Source: CAZBEL01 sp964628055 (lineage in GTDB: Bacteria > Fidelibacterota > Marinisomatia > Marinisomatales > TCS56). Taken from it: 37,035 nt of DNA. The position numbers and the translations under genes were made by a program. The DNA is taken from positions 1 to 37,035 of the forward strand of contig CAZVNL010000023.1 of NCBI GenBank assembly GCA_964628055.1, read 5' to 3'. Positions 8,201 to 16,414 of this stretch are shown in pieces (position 1 is the first letter of the stretch; each line of letters opens with the position of its first letter). The notes below the pieces were generated by a model. It saw nothing but the letters and a program-made list of their open reading frames with translations. It searched no databases and was not told where the DNA came from.

Positions 8201-11200
8201 TTTTCAGGGGCCATGACGGCCGTCATCGCCGCCGTAGTATCCCAGGGTACTAAAGATACATTAACGCTCCAGTCCAGTACCCTAACTGACGGAGATTACA
8301 CTGTTACGGCGGTTGCTATTGATTCAGCCGGGAATGCTTCGAATACTAGCACAGCCCTATCCATAACTATTGACACCAACGACCCCGATCCCCCAACAGC
8401 CCTTGACTTAAAAACCACGAGTGATTCGGGACCTATGGGAGATGACGACACTACTAAGGTTACGACCCCAACCTTCACCGTTTCTGGGGGAGGTATTACC
8501 AGTGGAGATTCTGTGTTCATCGTGATTTCACAGGGATCGGAAAAAGACACCGTTGGCCGAGGAAAAACCAGTGGTACTTCTATCGATATCACCATCGACG
8601 AGATCACCACTCCGTATACGGATGGTAATATCATTATACAGTCCTACGTGATGGATCCGGCCGGGAATACCTCTCTGCTTTCAAACTCTAATCTCCTTAC
8701 AATCATTTTAGATACGACGCCTCCGGCAGCTCCGTCTGTCACACTAAATTCCGCATCTGAGTCTGGGATGAGCCTGTCCGATCGCCTTACGAATGACCGA
8801 ACCCCCACTTTTCTAATCTCGGGGATAGAATCAACTCGCGACTCGGTGTATCTGGTCGTCGGGACCGACACAGTTGCCCGTGCTAAGGCGACCGTCTTAA
8901 CTAATTTTCCCATCACTTCCACTTCCCTCAGTGATAATCTTCTTGGTTATAGTATAAAAGCCCTCACCCGGGATTACGCCGGGAATCTTTCCACTGCATC
9001 CAGTACTATTACCGTCCGTATTGATTCTACCAAACCGACTACACCGGGATTGCCCAATTTACTCGACCCTTATGATACTGGATTTCTGAATAATGACAAT
9101 GTAACCAATCACGATACATTGGCACTGCGCATCAGCGGGTTAACCAACTCCGACTCTCTATCGCTTTTGGTCGATGGTGTGATAACTCCTTTCGTCGGTG
9201 TGTATGGTAATCCAGCCAACGCGGCCATCGTCTCGGGTGGGAAAGTGGACTTGAAATATGTTCCCACAGCCGGATCGAAGACCTTCCAATTCACCGTAAC
9301 AGTTACTGATTCAGCTGGTAATACATCCGATGCATCCAGCACACTTACTATTAACCGTGATCAAACGGCTCCTACCGCACCGGGTACCCCCAACTTAGCC
9401 GATGCCAGTGATACTGGCAGCGACAACGGTGATAATCTGACTAATGATACGACACCCGAATTTGCCATTACTGGCACGACCACCGGGGATTCTATTTACT
9501 TGCGTCTGGGGAGCCAGAGGGTAATCGGCGGCCTAGCCACCGGTAGTTCAATCTCCTTAACAACGGCGGCACTAGATACCTCTGGTACCTTAGTTTTTTC
9601 CGCCATTGCCATTGATTCAGCCGGTAATATTTCCGAAGTTAGTGGAAACTTAACCATCACACTGGATACAACGGCACCCGATGTGAGTAGCGTATCGATT
9701 GATTTACAATCCACCTCTGATACAGGGATCTCTTCCAGTGACAACCTTACTAAAGATACAACCCCAACGTTTACCATTAACAATCTCTCGGGGACGGACA
9801 GTAATCCTGACTCTCTATATTTGGTAATTGGGACAGATACAACAGCGCAGGGAGGAATTACGAGTGATGTTGTTACCCTCACTTCAGATGCTTTAACTCA
9901 CAGCCCAACACCCTATAGCGTAAAAGTCTCAGTAAAGGACAAGGCAGGAAACTTATCTAATGCCAGTAGTTCAGTGAACCTGCGTATTGATACCATGCCA
10001 CCGTCGGAGCCTAATCCCCCCGACCTTCAGACGGAATACGATTTTGGTCTCTCTGATACCGATAATATTACCAATAGTGTTGATTCATCTGGTTGGTTGG
10101 CCTTCATTCTCACGGGCTTGTCTAATACCTCCCGTGACTCTGTGGTACTATTTGCCGACAATTCCGTACAGCAGAAAATGGTTATTTCACAGGTCTTACG
10201 AGATACTTTACGAACACCAGGGATTCCCACTGGTAGGTATGATTTTACTTTAATAGCGATTGACTCAGCGGGGAATATCTCCGATACGAGTTCGGCCCTA
10301 ACTGTCGTGGTTGATAATAATCCACCCACCACTCCTACGCTCCCAACCATGACAGTAGCTACTGATCACGGTGCCAGCTCAGGGGACTCTCAAACGAATG
10401 AACCGCAACCCTCTTTCAGTACCACTAATGCCGAGTCAGGGAGCATTATGCGTCTATTTTCCATCAATGCGACGGGGGACACTACGCAATTGGTAGTGGA
10501 CACGGTGGGAGCCGGACTTAATACCATTACGCTCACCCCCGAGACGCCTTTTGCCGACGGCACTTATAATATCTACATCGTCAGTGAAGATACTGCCGGA
10601 AATACGGTTACCAGTGATGTTAACTATGGTATTATCATTGACACTGAATTGCCCTTGGCAGATATTTACCTCACCCCGGACTCCCTCGCCAAAGAAGGGG
10701 ATGTGACGCGCATCTGGGCCGATTTCAATGAACAGGTTTATAGTCCCGAAATTTATGTGGCTTTCGCTGGGGGAAGTATTGAAGATACAACGGCCATGAC
10801 CCAGGATGACGATACTACCTGGTACTACGATCTTACGAACCCAGCTGGAAATGATGGTGCGGCGACGATTAGTCTCATCGGTATTGATATTGCCGGGAAC
10901 GATATAACCAATGGCAACACAACGGGTCGCACGAGCCTTCGATTGGATAACACCGCACCAGTTCTCACCGAGTTGGCGCCCGACAGTGGGGAATATGTCA
11001 ATCATACACAGGTGAGTTACCGCATTAGTGAAACCGTGGCATCTGGTACCATTACCTGGGCGCAAGTAGGAGGGACGACCGATCTTAACGCTCCTCACGT
11101 CCAAACACTTACAGCATCAGAATTACAGGGCAATTTTTCTTACACCGACATTACCTTAACCAATAATCCCAACCTGGTGTCAGGGGCCACCTATAAGCTT

Positions 11201-14200
11201 ACCTGGTCGGTAACCGACACGGCGGGGAACGTTTCCCAAAGTTACATTGCCACTCCCGTCCATTATGATACAACCGCTCCAACCGGGACGCTCACTTACA
11301 GCCATTACCACGCCGCGGCCGACACGATCGTGAACATTACCGCTACCTTCGTGGAACCTATGTTGCCGACACCCCTTATCTCGGTAGACTATACCGGCAT
11401 TGGCAACGACATCACCGATCAGCCGATGACCATGGGAACGGATTCCACCGTTTGGACCTATGCCATTACCATCCCCTCCGGCCAGGGAGTAAACGGCGTC
11501 GTAACCGTCTCGATTAGCGCTACCGACTTAGCATTGAACACGCTACCACAAGTCAACCTGGCCAATCGGGATACTTTAATTGTTGACAATACACCGCCTT
11601 CAGTCACCTTTACGTACTCTAATCTTTCCCAGCCGACGTTGCAATTTTTAGAAGGAAAGGGAGGGGACACAGTTCAGGTCGCGGCTGTTTTTAGCGAAAC
11701 CATGTCCTTGACGCCAGCGCCGAAACTAAATATCCAATATGCCGATTCCACCACAAACTCGTTCACCGGTATGAGTGAAGACAGCGTCACCGGGAATACC
11801 TGGTACTATAATGTAGTTTTACCGACCGGCGCCATCAACTCGGGCATAATGACGGCTTCCATCACGGCGCGAGATCCAGCGGGGAATACGGTGGAAACCA
11901 TCAACAACGCCCGCCTTTTTACCGTGGATAACACGCCCCCTGCTACTTTTAACACGGGAACCGTCATCCCTATGGGGAGGAATCCCGTGGTGGGTTGGTT
12001 AAATGGTATTACCGATAGCGTTCAAGTGATGGTGCCCATCCCCTCGACTAGCACGGATACGACCATCCTTTTCGGTGGCGAGGTGGAAATCCAGATGATC
12101 GATCCCCGCACGATGATCAATTGGGTGACCATTGGTTCGAATGACAGCATTACCGTGGCCGGGAGCAGTCAACCCTATTACCGTCCTGATTCAGCCATAA
12201 CTCAGGCGCTCATACCAAATCTGATCGAAGGGGACACCATTCTGATAAGGGCCGCCCTTTACGACCGTGTGGGGAACCGAACTATTGGCGATACGAGCAC
12301 AGCGATACTGGTTTATGATCCCACACCACCAGCCTTAGGCGCCATTACCGGTGGCAATATATTCAGCCAGGATACTTTAATCTCCACCGACACCATCACC
12401 GTTGCGTGGTCGTCATTTAACGAGCAGACTTCGGGGTTGCAACGTTACGAATTAGCCGCTGAAGAATCGGGAGGGGATTCCATCAACAGCTTTATGGATT
12501 GGACTGCCAACGATGTCACGGAAGCCGCCACCTTAGTATTGCCTTTGGTCCATGATTCTACTTATCAAATCCATATTCGCGCCTTTGACGTAGCAGGGAA
12601 TATTTCCGACACCTTATCCTCGACCATTTTCCGGCGCATCAATACGGCCCCCCAGATTACCACTATCGACTCTTCTATCGCCCTGGAAGATATTCCCTAC
12701 CGTGATACAGTGAATGTTGTCGATCCGGATTTGGCTACCCTGATGGGGGACGAGTTCCGCTATTATCTCACTACGACCCGAATCGTTGGTCAACCAGCTG
12801 TGGGAGCGGCCACCATCGATAGCCTGACGGGTATCATTACCTGGACTCCCACCCAGGATGATACAGGGTCTTACCAACTAACGGTACGAGTCAATGACCA
12901 ATGGGGCTTCGCTGACACGCTGGCTTTTCCTTTCATTGTCCTGGCGGTAAACGACACCCCCGCCGTAAGTATTCAACCACCAGATGACAACATTACCTTT
13001 GCCGAAGACCACACCGACACGGTCCAGATCAGCCTGACCCAATATGCTCACGATGTAGACAATGACAGTACAACGCTCACCTGGGCGGCGGTTGTTCTCG
13101 ATACGGCCGCTAAACCTGGCTTCCCCACCGCGTACCTCTTCTATGGGCCGGGCTTGCCACAGGTGAGCAAACAAACCCTGGAAGAACGCTTCCTGCCTAA
13201 ACCAAAACGCTCAGGTCCTAAAAACCTTAAAAAGAAACGGGAAATAGCCCGCGTACGTAAAACATTAAAGTCAACGGTCTTCAAATCCATGATTACCGTG
13301 ACCATCGATACGCTTAACGGAATTTCCACCGCCACCTTTGATGCCGATTCAGATTACTACGGGGCCAATCATCGCATTATCTTTTTCGCCAGTGATCCTG
13401 CCGGTGCCATGAGTAGCGACACAATCCTGCTTACGATTACACCGGAAAACGATCCCCCCGTTTGGCAACCCATCGCCCTCCAGGAAGTGACGGAGAATGA
13501 TTCCTTGAAAATAGATTTCGCCTCCTACGTCTACGACGTGGACGACACACTTCTAACTTTCAAGGTTGCACCCCTTACCAATAGTGCCTGGATTGCTCTG
13601 AGGGCTTCTAGTCCTAACAGCGTAAGTCTCGGTGATACAGTTATTTATAATTCCAAAAACTTTGGCGATACGGTGGTATTTATTCCTGCCATTGAGTGGT
13701 CCGACTCCGCATTAATCCAGGTGGTAGCCCTGGACGAACAGAACGCATCGGACACAACGCTTTTCGTCCTGGACGTGTTACGGGTTCCCCGGCCTCATCT
13801 GTCAATCGAAGTTGTACAAAACAACGCGTTTACGAATTATTTTGAAGTTGTAGTCACGGACTCAGCGGAAAAAGTGGATAGCATTAGCCTCCAGGTACAG
13901 AGTCAGCTTATTCCGTTGGATACCGTGGCGAACTATACCTACGTAGGACACTATGAATTCAGCGATCCAGGTAACTACAACTTCGTAGCCTATGCCCGGG
14001 GAATTGTTGGGGATACCATCATCTTCCGGAATGTATTCATGACCTTAGCCCAGGCCAATCACCGATGGTGGGGAAGCAGTCCTGACGGTTCTTTTGAAAT
14101 TATGGGGGCTCCCGGGGCCGTCCTCTTCGATCAACCCTTGCTCATCGCGGACTCCACCATGTTTAGAGCACGGTTTAAAGACCGGGCTTCCTACTTAGTG

Positions 14201-14686
14201 GGAAACGAAAATATGAAATTCCTGGAACCGGTGGAGGTTGCCATCTTCGGCTATGACGAAAATCTGGCCATTTACCAGCGCAAGGGCATCGAATGGAAGG
14301 AATTACCCTCCATCACGGAAGATGGCTGGATCTTGGCCTATACCGACGGAATGGGCTATTTTCGTACCGGCCCTAAAGCTTTAATTGTCCCCGGTCGAAC
14401 AACCTTACATCAGAACTATCCCAACCCGTTTAACCCTGTAACCAATATAGTGTATGACGTGGGTTTTATGGACGGGCCAAAACAAAAAGTAAATGTCTCT
14501 GTTTTCAACCTCTTAGGTCAGCAGGTGATTACCCTAGTGGATGAATATAAGCCCATTGGTCGTTACACCATTCGTTGGGACGGGCGGGACTATCGGGGCA
14601 TCCCCGTGGCCACCGGCATGTATTTTGTCCGCATGCTAACCGACAAGGGGAGAATGAATACTAAAAAGATCATGTTGTTACGATGA
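5288..14686 (+). CDS. giant multi-Ig surface protein with T9SS C-terminal sorting tail
   Basis: About 3130 residues, probably a cell-surface or secreted adhesin-like protein. A hydrophobic leader (LLPILLSISLLSA) is followed by an unassigned domain (about 30-290). Then come 14 tandem Ig-like modules of about 107 residues (about 290-1790), each with SDTG, DN(I/L)T, GDSVYL, DGTY and (D/K)xAGN motifs and a closing IDT. Next are calcium-rich-looking Ig modules, one module of the kind found in the second giant protein (about 1895-2000), FN3-like and cadherin-like segments (about 2450-2835), and a C-terminal T9SS type A tail (last ~95 residues, QNYPNPFNPVT onward, ending KKIMLLR). A lysine/arginine-rich insert lies near residues 2625-2668. 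The ATG at 5288 is chosen; a TTG two codons earlier (5282) is possible, and neither has a clear ribosome site. The stop overlaps the next gene by ATGA. No enzyme domain is seen. Confidence 0.9.
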   Translation: MPHRYHKGLLPILLSISLLSANKVYNGFTSTTITGGNVFPGKWNNTNTGATLIFPKPGSSAATKYLVKIIFASDADSVLYPDPNTNPTHNWQNANNIGTTNEISVSGADGMAGNSAVSGDIETANSSLWSDGESFEFVILTYHGFNTIDDTIYSGMRYKIHETDGPHNRSTSWSISLTSDTDSGNSSTDETTNIANVKFDISGSFLIGDSVYIWADYTPAEGWSAWRDDVYYESNPFTTSVSSKVLGPVTTPLAMNSSDGQYRFYMTVIDSNGAQDYQYPIVNVYFDNQPPVAPNTPTLTSGSDTGFSSSDKLTKDNTPTFNVTSAVNDNPNPYVYDDNSIVLILVDGVVTDSTTDVDENPISENVTISSGNALADGTHQIRAKVRDRFGNLSNASGTALTIEVDTDGPSPPNQPQLISLDDSGWSNSDDTTAVNTPRCEVTGITSGDSAFLLFGSDTVDRDISSGGTLTLQPMSAQSDGAYEVRVTAMDPAGNSADALSNKLDIVIDATGSNAPDAPDLISGYDTGTSDTDNITKDTTLAFSLTGLTSGDSVYLKFNSNIVTRTLAQANSISNLSVTVSPTDYQGSVSVFAVLKDRAGNFSTNGGTLNITIDTQGPSAPTGIDLADSTDTGSESNDNVTSNSKPSFLITGVSSGDSVLLKFNDNIVGAGTASGSTITLKPSEQLDGTYTVKAVVIDIAGNESDPVTLSNVVIDTQGPVAPTTPDLLAASDKGFSDSDNITSDSTVTFRITGVEAGDSVYLQFDGATVARGKVGTGETSINLQVTDIDEGTYDVTAQRRDLAGNIGTVSGVLSSEKFTVDTTPPSKPSAPALTTGSDTGISSADQLTANKTPTFTINNLNGTTQDSVYLYFGSNSVARGLITSGTSFNLTAASQSDGTYQVKAKAFDKAGNQSELSDPTTIRIDTQKPNAPSKPTLLPSSDSGFLANYTNVNQPALIIAGLSTTRDSVRISFSGAMTAVIAAVVSQGTKDTLTLQSSTLTDGDYTVTAVAIDSAGNASNTSTALSITIDTNDPDPPTALDLKTTSDSGPMGDDDTTKVTTPTFTVSGGGITSGDSVFIVISQGSEKDTVGRGKTSGTSIDITIDEITTPYTDGNIIIQSYVMDPAGNTSLLSNSNLLTIILDTTPPAAPSVTLNSASESGMSLSDRLTNDRTPTFLISGIESTRDSVYLVVGTDTVARAKATVLTNFPITSTSLSDNLLGYSIKALTRDYAGNLSTASSTITVRIDSTKPTTPGLPNLLDPYDTGFLNNDNVTNHDTLALRISGLTNSDSLSLLVDGVITPFVGVYGNPANAAIVSGGKVDLKYVPTAGSKTFQFTVTVTDSAGNTSDASSTLTINRDQTAPTAPGTPNLADASDTGSDNGDNLTNDTTPEFAITGTTTGDSIYLRLGSQRVIGGLATGSSISLTTAALDTSGTLVFSAIAIDSAGNISEVSGNLTITLDTTAPDVSSVSIDLQSTSDTGISSSDNLTKDTTPTFTINNLSGTDSNPDSLYLVIGTDTTAQGGITSDVVTLTSDALTHSPTPYSVKVSVKDKAGNLSNASSSVNLRIDTMPPSEPNPPDLQTEYDFGLSDTDNITNSVDSSGWLAFILTGLSNTSRDSVVLFADNSVQQKMVISQVLRDTLRTPGIPTGRYDFTLIAIDSAGNISDTSSALTVVVDNNPPTTPTLPTMTVATDHGASSGDSQTNEPQPSFSTTNAESGSIMRLFSINATGDTTQLVVDTVGAGLNTITLTPETPFADGTYNIYIVSEDTAGNTVTSDVNYGIIIDTELPLADIYLTPDSLAKEGDVTRIWADFNEQVYSPEIYVAFAGGSIEDTTAMTQDDDTTWYYDLTNPAGNDGAATISLIGIDIAGNDITNGNTTGRTSLRLDNTAPVLTELAPDSGEYVNHTQVSYRISETVASGTITWAQVGGTTDLNAPHVQTLTASELQGNFSYTDITLTNNPNLVSGATYKLTWSVTDTAGNVSQSYIATPVHYDTTAPTGTLTYSHYHAAADTIVNITATFVEPMLPTPLISVDYTGIGNDITDQPMTMGTDSTVWTYAITIPSGQGVNGVVTVSISATDLALNTLPQVNLANRDTLIVDNTPPSVTFTYSNLSQPTLQFLEGKGGDTVQVAAVFSETMSLTPAPKLNIQYADSTTNSFTGMSEDSVTGNTWYYNVVLPTGAINSGIMTASITARDPAGNTVETINNARLFTVDNTPPATFNTGTVIPMGRNPVVGWLNGITDSVQVMVPIPSTSTDTTILFGGEVEIQMIDPRTMINWVTIGSNDSITVAGSSQPYYRPDSAITQALIPNLIEGDTILIRAALYDRVGNRTIGDTSTAILVYDPTPPALGAITGGNIFSQDTLISTDTITVAWSSFNEQTSGLQRYELAAEESGGDSINSFMDWTANDVTEAATLVLPLVHDSTYQIHIRAFDVAGNISDTLSSTIFRRINTAPQITTIDSSIALEDIPYRDTVNVVDPDLATLMGDEFRYYLTTTRIVGQPAVGAATIDSLTGIITWTPTQDDTGSYQLTVRVNDQWGFADTLAFPFIVLAVNDTPAVSIQPPDDNITFAEDHTDTVQISLTQYAHDVDNDSTTLTWAAVVLDTAAKPGFPTAYLFYGPGLPQVSKQTLEERFLPKPKRSGPKNLKKKREIARVRKTLKSTVFKSMITVTIDTLNGISTATFDADSDYYGANHRIIFFASDPAGAMSSDTILLTITPENDPPVWQPIALQEVTENDSLKIDFASYVYDVDDTLLTFKVAPLTNSAWIALRASSPNSVSLGDTVIYNSKNFGDTVVFIPAIEWSDSALIQVVALDEQNASDTTLFVLDVLRVPRPHLSIEVVQNNAFTNYFEVVVTDSAEKVDSISLQVQSQLIPLDTVANYTYVGHYEFSDPGNYNFVAYARGIVGDTIIFRNVFMTLAQANHRWWGSSPDGSFEIMGAPGAVLFDQPLLIADSTMFRARFKDRASYLVGNENMKFLEPVEVAIFGYDENLAIYQRKGIEWKELPSITEDGWILAYTDGMGYFRTGPKALIVPGRTTLHQNYPNPFNPVTNIVYDVGFMDGPKQKVNVSVFNLLGQQVITLVDEYKPIGRYTIRWDGRDYRGIPVATGMYFVRMLTDKGRMNTKKIMLLR
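6160..10650 (+). repeat. 14 tandem Ig-like modules (type A) in the first giant protein
   Basis: Fourteen consecutive modules of about 100-113 residues can be aligned by eye. Each opens with a proline pair and (S/Y)DTG, has DN(I/V/L)T then TPTF, a GDSVYL strand, a DGTY strand, AGN(x)S and ends in IDTxxP. They resemble bacterial Ig-like domains of large adhesins. Copies differ at most positions, so the array is old rather than a recent DNA-level duplication. Confidence 0.85.
10960..11281 (+). repeat. single Ig-like module shared with the second giant protein
   Basis: The encoded segment reads YVNHTQVSYRISETVASGT, then WAQVGGTTD, LNAPHV, LVSGATYKL, DTAGNVS and YDTTAP. These are the landmarks of the 24 modules in the giant protein at 26649-35183 (NHTxVxYxxSE, GGxxDPxSPH, LxDGxxYxL, DxAGN, YDxTPP). 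The neighbouring modules in this protein are of other types, so this is a single inserted or retained copy. Confidence 0.8.
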
Positions 14687-15342
14687 TTCGTAAAATATTT
14701 CCGCACCTGATAATAATCCTGGTCTTGATCGTCCTGTTTGGGGCTTGTCGCAAGCAGTGGACGGCCACGGAGATGGACATGGCCAACTATGGCTGGACCC
14801 TTTTTGAAAGGGGTTCCTATCTGGAGAGTTACGAGTGGTTCCTGAATTCAATCCAGGAAGATTCAACCTACCAGGATGGTTACAACGGTTTAGGGTGGAC
14901 CTTGGGTAAATTGCAACAAACGGCCAGCAGTGTCACCTATTTTCGCCAGGGACTGGACCTGGAACCCGATCCTTTTATCAGTACCAATGTACCCCGAGAA
15001 ATCATTGCTGGCCTTTGTTTTATCGAGAATGCGGAAGGAAAAGACTCCCTGGCCATACAGTGGGGCGATAGTCTTTTAGCACAACTATCCGCCGAATTAG
15101 AAGGAGGGATGTGGGTTTTCTCCCACGATACGACGATCAATCATTTGGATGTGCGTGTTACCGTGGCCATGTCCAACTACGCGGTCAGGGATTTTGCCAC
15201 CAGTTTAACCCACGTGCAAACCATTCTATCAGAAATCAATCCCACGGCGCCTGTATGGACCACCGACGTGAACACTGTGGAGGGGCGTCAAGCCCTGGCT
15301 AGTAAAATCGAAGAACTACAGGTCTTTCTCGCCTCACCTTAA
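14683..15342 (+). CDS. TPR-like lipoprotein
   Basis: A 219-residue protein. The N-terminus is a lipoprotein signal: a hydrophobic run ending LFGAC, so Cys22 would be lipidated. The first half contains helical-pair sequence of TPR type (YGWTLFERGSYLESYEWF, then YQDGYNGLGWTLGKLQ, then YFRQGLDLEPD, about residues 36-100). The second half has no assignment. The start codon overlaps the stop of the giant surface protein (ATGA), so translation of the two is probably coupled and made in linked amounts. An outer-membrane lipoprotein with TPRs could act in assembly, retention or secretion of the giant protein; this is inferred from the overlap only. Confidence 0.8.
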   Translation: MIRKIFPHLIIILVLIVLFGACRKQWTATEMDMANYGWTLFERGSYLESYEWFLNSIQEDSTYQDGYNGLGWTLGKLQQTASSVTYFRQGLDLEPDPFISTNVPREIIAGLCFIENAEGKDSLAIQWGDSLLAQLSAELEGGMWVFSHDTTINHLDVRVTVAMSNYAVRDFATSLTHVQTILSEINPTAPVWTTDVNTVEGRQALASKIEELQVFLASP

Positions 15343-15837
15343 TTGAGCTCTAATTTTACCACTCACCGGATTCACCAGCGCTGGATGGAAAAGGCTTTAA
15401 CGCAGGCGAAAATAGCTGGTGGAAAAGGGGAGATCCCAGTTGGTGCGGTGGTCGTCCTAAACCAAACAATGATTGGGCAGGGACATAACCAGTGTGAAAG
15501 CCTCCATGACCCCACGGCCCACGCCGAGATAATCGCCATATCGGCCGCCGCAAATACGATAGATGATTGGCGCCTATCCGATTGTATCCTTTATGTGACC
15601 AAAGAACCGTGTGCCATGTGTGCAGGGGCCATCATCAACGCCCGTGTTCGTACCGTCGTTTTCGGCTGTTACGATGAGAATTATGGGTGTTGCGGATCTC
15701 AATACTGGCTTTGCGGTGATCGGCGCTTAGGTTCCAAAACAACTGCCGTTGGTGGCATCATGGAAAAGGAATGTAAGAACCTCTTGCAGGCGTTTTTTCA
15801 TCACCAACGGAACATTACCGGGAAGTCTACCATATGA
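15343..15837 (+). CDS. tadA: tRNA-specific adenosine deaminase
   Basis: TadA converts adenosine 34 to inosine in the anticodon of tRNA-Arg(ACG), in the cytoplasm. The zinc and catalytic motifs of the cytidine-deaminase fold are intact: HAE (60-62, zinc ligand His and proton-shuttling Glu) and PCAMC (89-93, two cysteine ligands). Length (164) is normal. The TTG at 15343 directly abuts the stop of the lipoprotein gene (TAATTG) and gives an N-terminus of usual length with the helix before EIPVGAVVV. A downstream ATG at 15385 would remove part of that helix, so TTG is preferred. It is last in the operon, and a functional link to the surface proteins is not expected. Confidence 0.93.
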   Translation: MSSNFTTHRIHQRWMEKALTQAKIAGGKGEIPVGAVVVLNQTMIGQGHNQCESLHDPTAHAEIIAISAAANTIDDWRLSDCILYVTKEPCAMCAGAIINARVRTVVFGCYDENYGCCGSQYWLCGDRRLGSKTTAVGGIMEKECKNLLQAFFHHQRNITGKSTI

Positions 15838-15900
15838 AGACAATCTCCGTTTACTGTAAATTCCTACGGATAATCCATGGTTTCCAACAATGATTTCCAC

Positions 15901-15989
15901 GGAGAGATGGCAGAGCCTGGCTGAATGCGCTGCACTCGAAATGCAGTATAGTCCTACGACTATCGGGGGTTCGAATCCCTCTCTCTCCG
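15901..15989 (+). tRNA. tRNA-Ser (anticodon CGA)
   Basis: A class II tRNA. The acceptor GGAGAGA pairs with TCTCTCC, the anticodon stem TGCA/TGCA holds loop CTCGAAA with anticodon CGA, and the long variable arm ATAGTC-CTAC-GACTAT is typical of tRNA-Ser. The T-arm is GGGGG-TTCGAAT-CCCTC with one G-U pair, and the discriminator is G. CCA is not encoded. The gene follows tadA by 63 bases, in which I see no gene or clear terminator. Confidence 0.95.
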
Positions 15990-16050
15990 CAGGTATGGAT
16001 CGCAATTTAACTTCTGATGAATAAGTTTATATTATCTCGCTAATTATTAA

Positions 16051-16069
16051 TATAGTGCATGTTACTATA
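16051..16069. promoter_or_regulatory. short inverted repeat upstream of cutA
   Basis: TATAGT (16051-16056) and ACTATA (16064-16069) form a perfect 6-base inverted repeat with a 7-base spacer, 21 bases before the cutA start. It could be an operator or part of the promoter (each arm resembles a -10 box). The evidence is weak. Confidence 0.25.
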
Positions 16070-16090
16070 CTTTAACCTAAAACTTACTTC

Positions 16091-16414
16091 ATGACCGAAT
16101 ACATTATTATAATCACAACTGTGGGGAAACAAACAGAAGCCCAGATTATTGCCAGGCGACTGGTGACGCAGCGGTTGGCCGCTTGTGTGAATATTCTACC
16201 GCGGATTCACTCTATCTACTGGTGGGAGGGAGCCATCTGCGAGGAAGAGGAAATCATGATCGTAATAAAAACCAAATCCACCTGCGAAGACCAAGTTTAC
16301 CAACTCATTAAGTCACTACACAGTTATGATTTACCGGAATTAATTACTTTAACAATTGCCAATGGTGATGAACCTTACCTTAATTGGTTAAATGTTTCAT
16401 TATCAACGTCATAG
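16091..16414 (+). CDS. cutA: CutA1-family divalent cation tolerance protein
   Basis: A small trimeric ferredoxin-like protein of 107 residues, the usual CutA length. Family features seen are IIITTVGKQTEAQIIARRLV at the start, the conserved LAACVNILP segment with its cysteine, IHSIYWWEGAI, and an EEEIMIVIKT strand followed by HSYDLPELI. CutA is linked to copper and other divalent metal tolerance in E. coli, although its biochemical role is not settled. The 3' end overlaps the potassium channel gene by 23 bases, so the two are probably cotranscribed and translationally linked. Confidence 0.93.
   Translation: MTEYIIIITTVGKQTEAQIIARRLVTQRLAACVNILPRIHSIYWWEGAICEEEEIMIVIKTKSTCEDQVYQLIKSLHSYDLPELITLTIANGDEPYLNWLNVSLSTS

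Noticed and set aside
9496..9882. 128-codon minus-strand frame inside the first giant gene
   Set aside because: Same shadow effect from the repeated Ig-like coding sequence; similar shadows recur at the same place in other modules.
6160..10650. Tandem repeats considered as CRISPR or satellite DNA
   Set aside because: The periodicity is about 320 bases and exists at protein level only; units are in frame and diverged.
10454..11104. 216-codon minus-strand frame inside the first giant gene
   Set aside because: Lies opposite a clear repeat-coding region. Ig-module DNA tends to leave antisense frames open; no domain was recognised.
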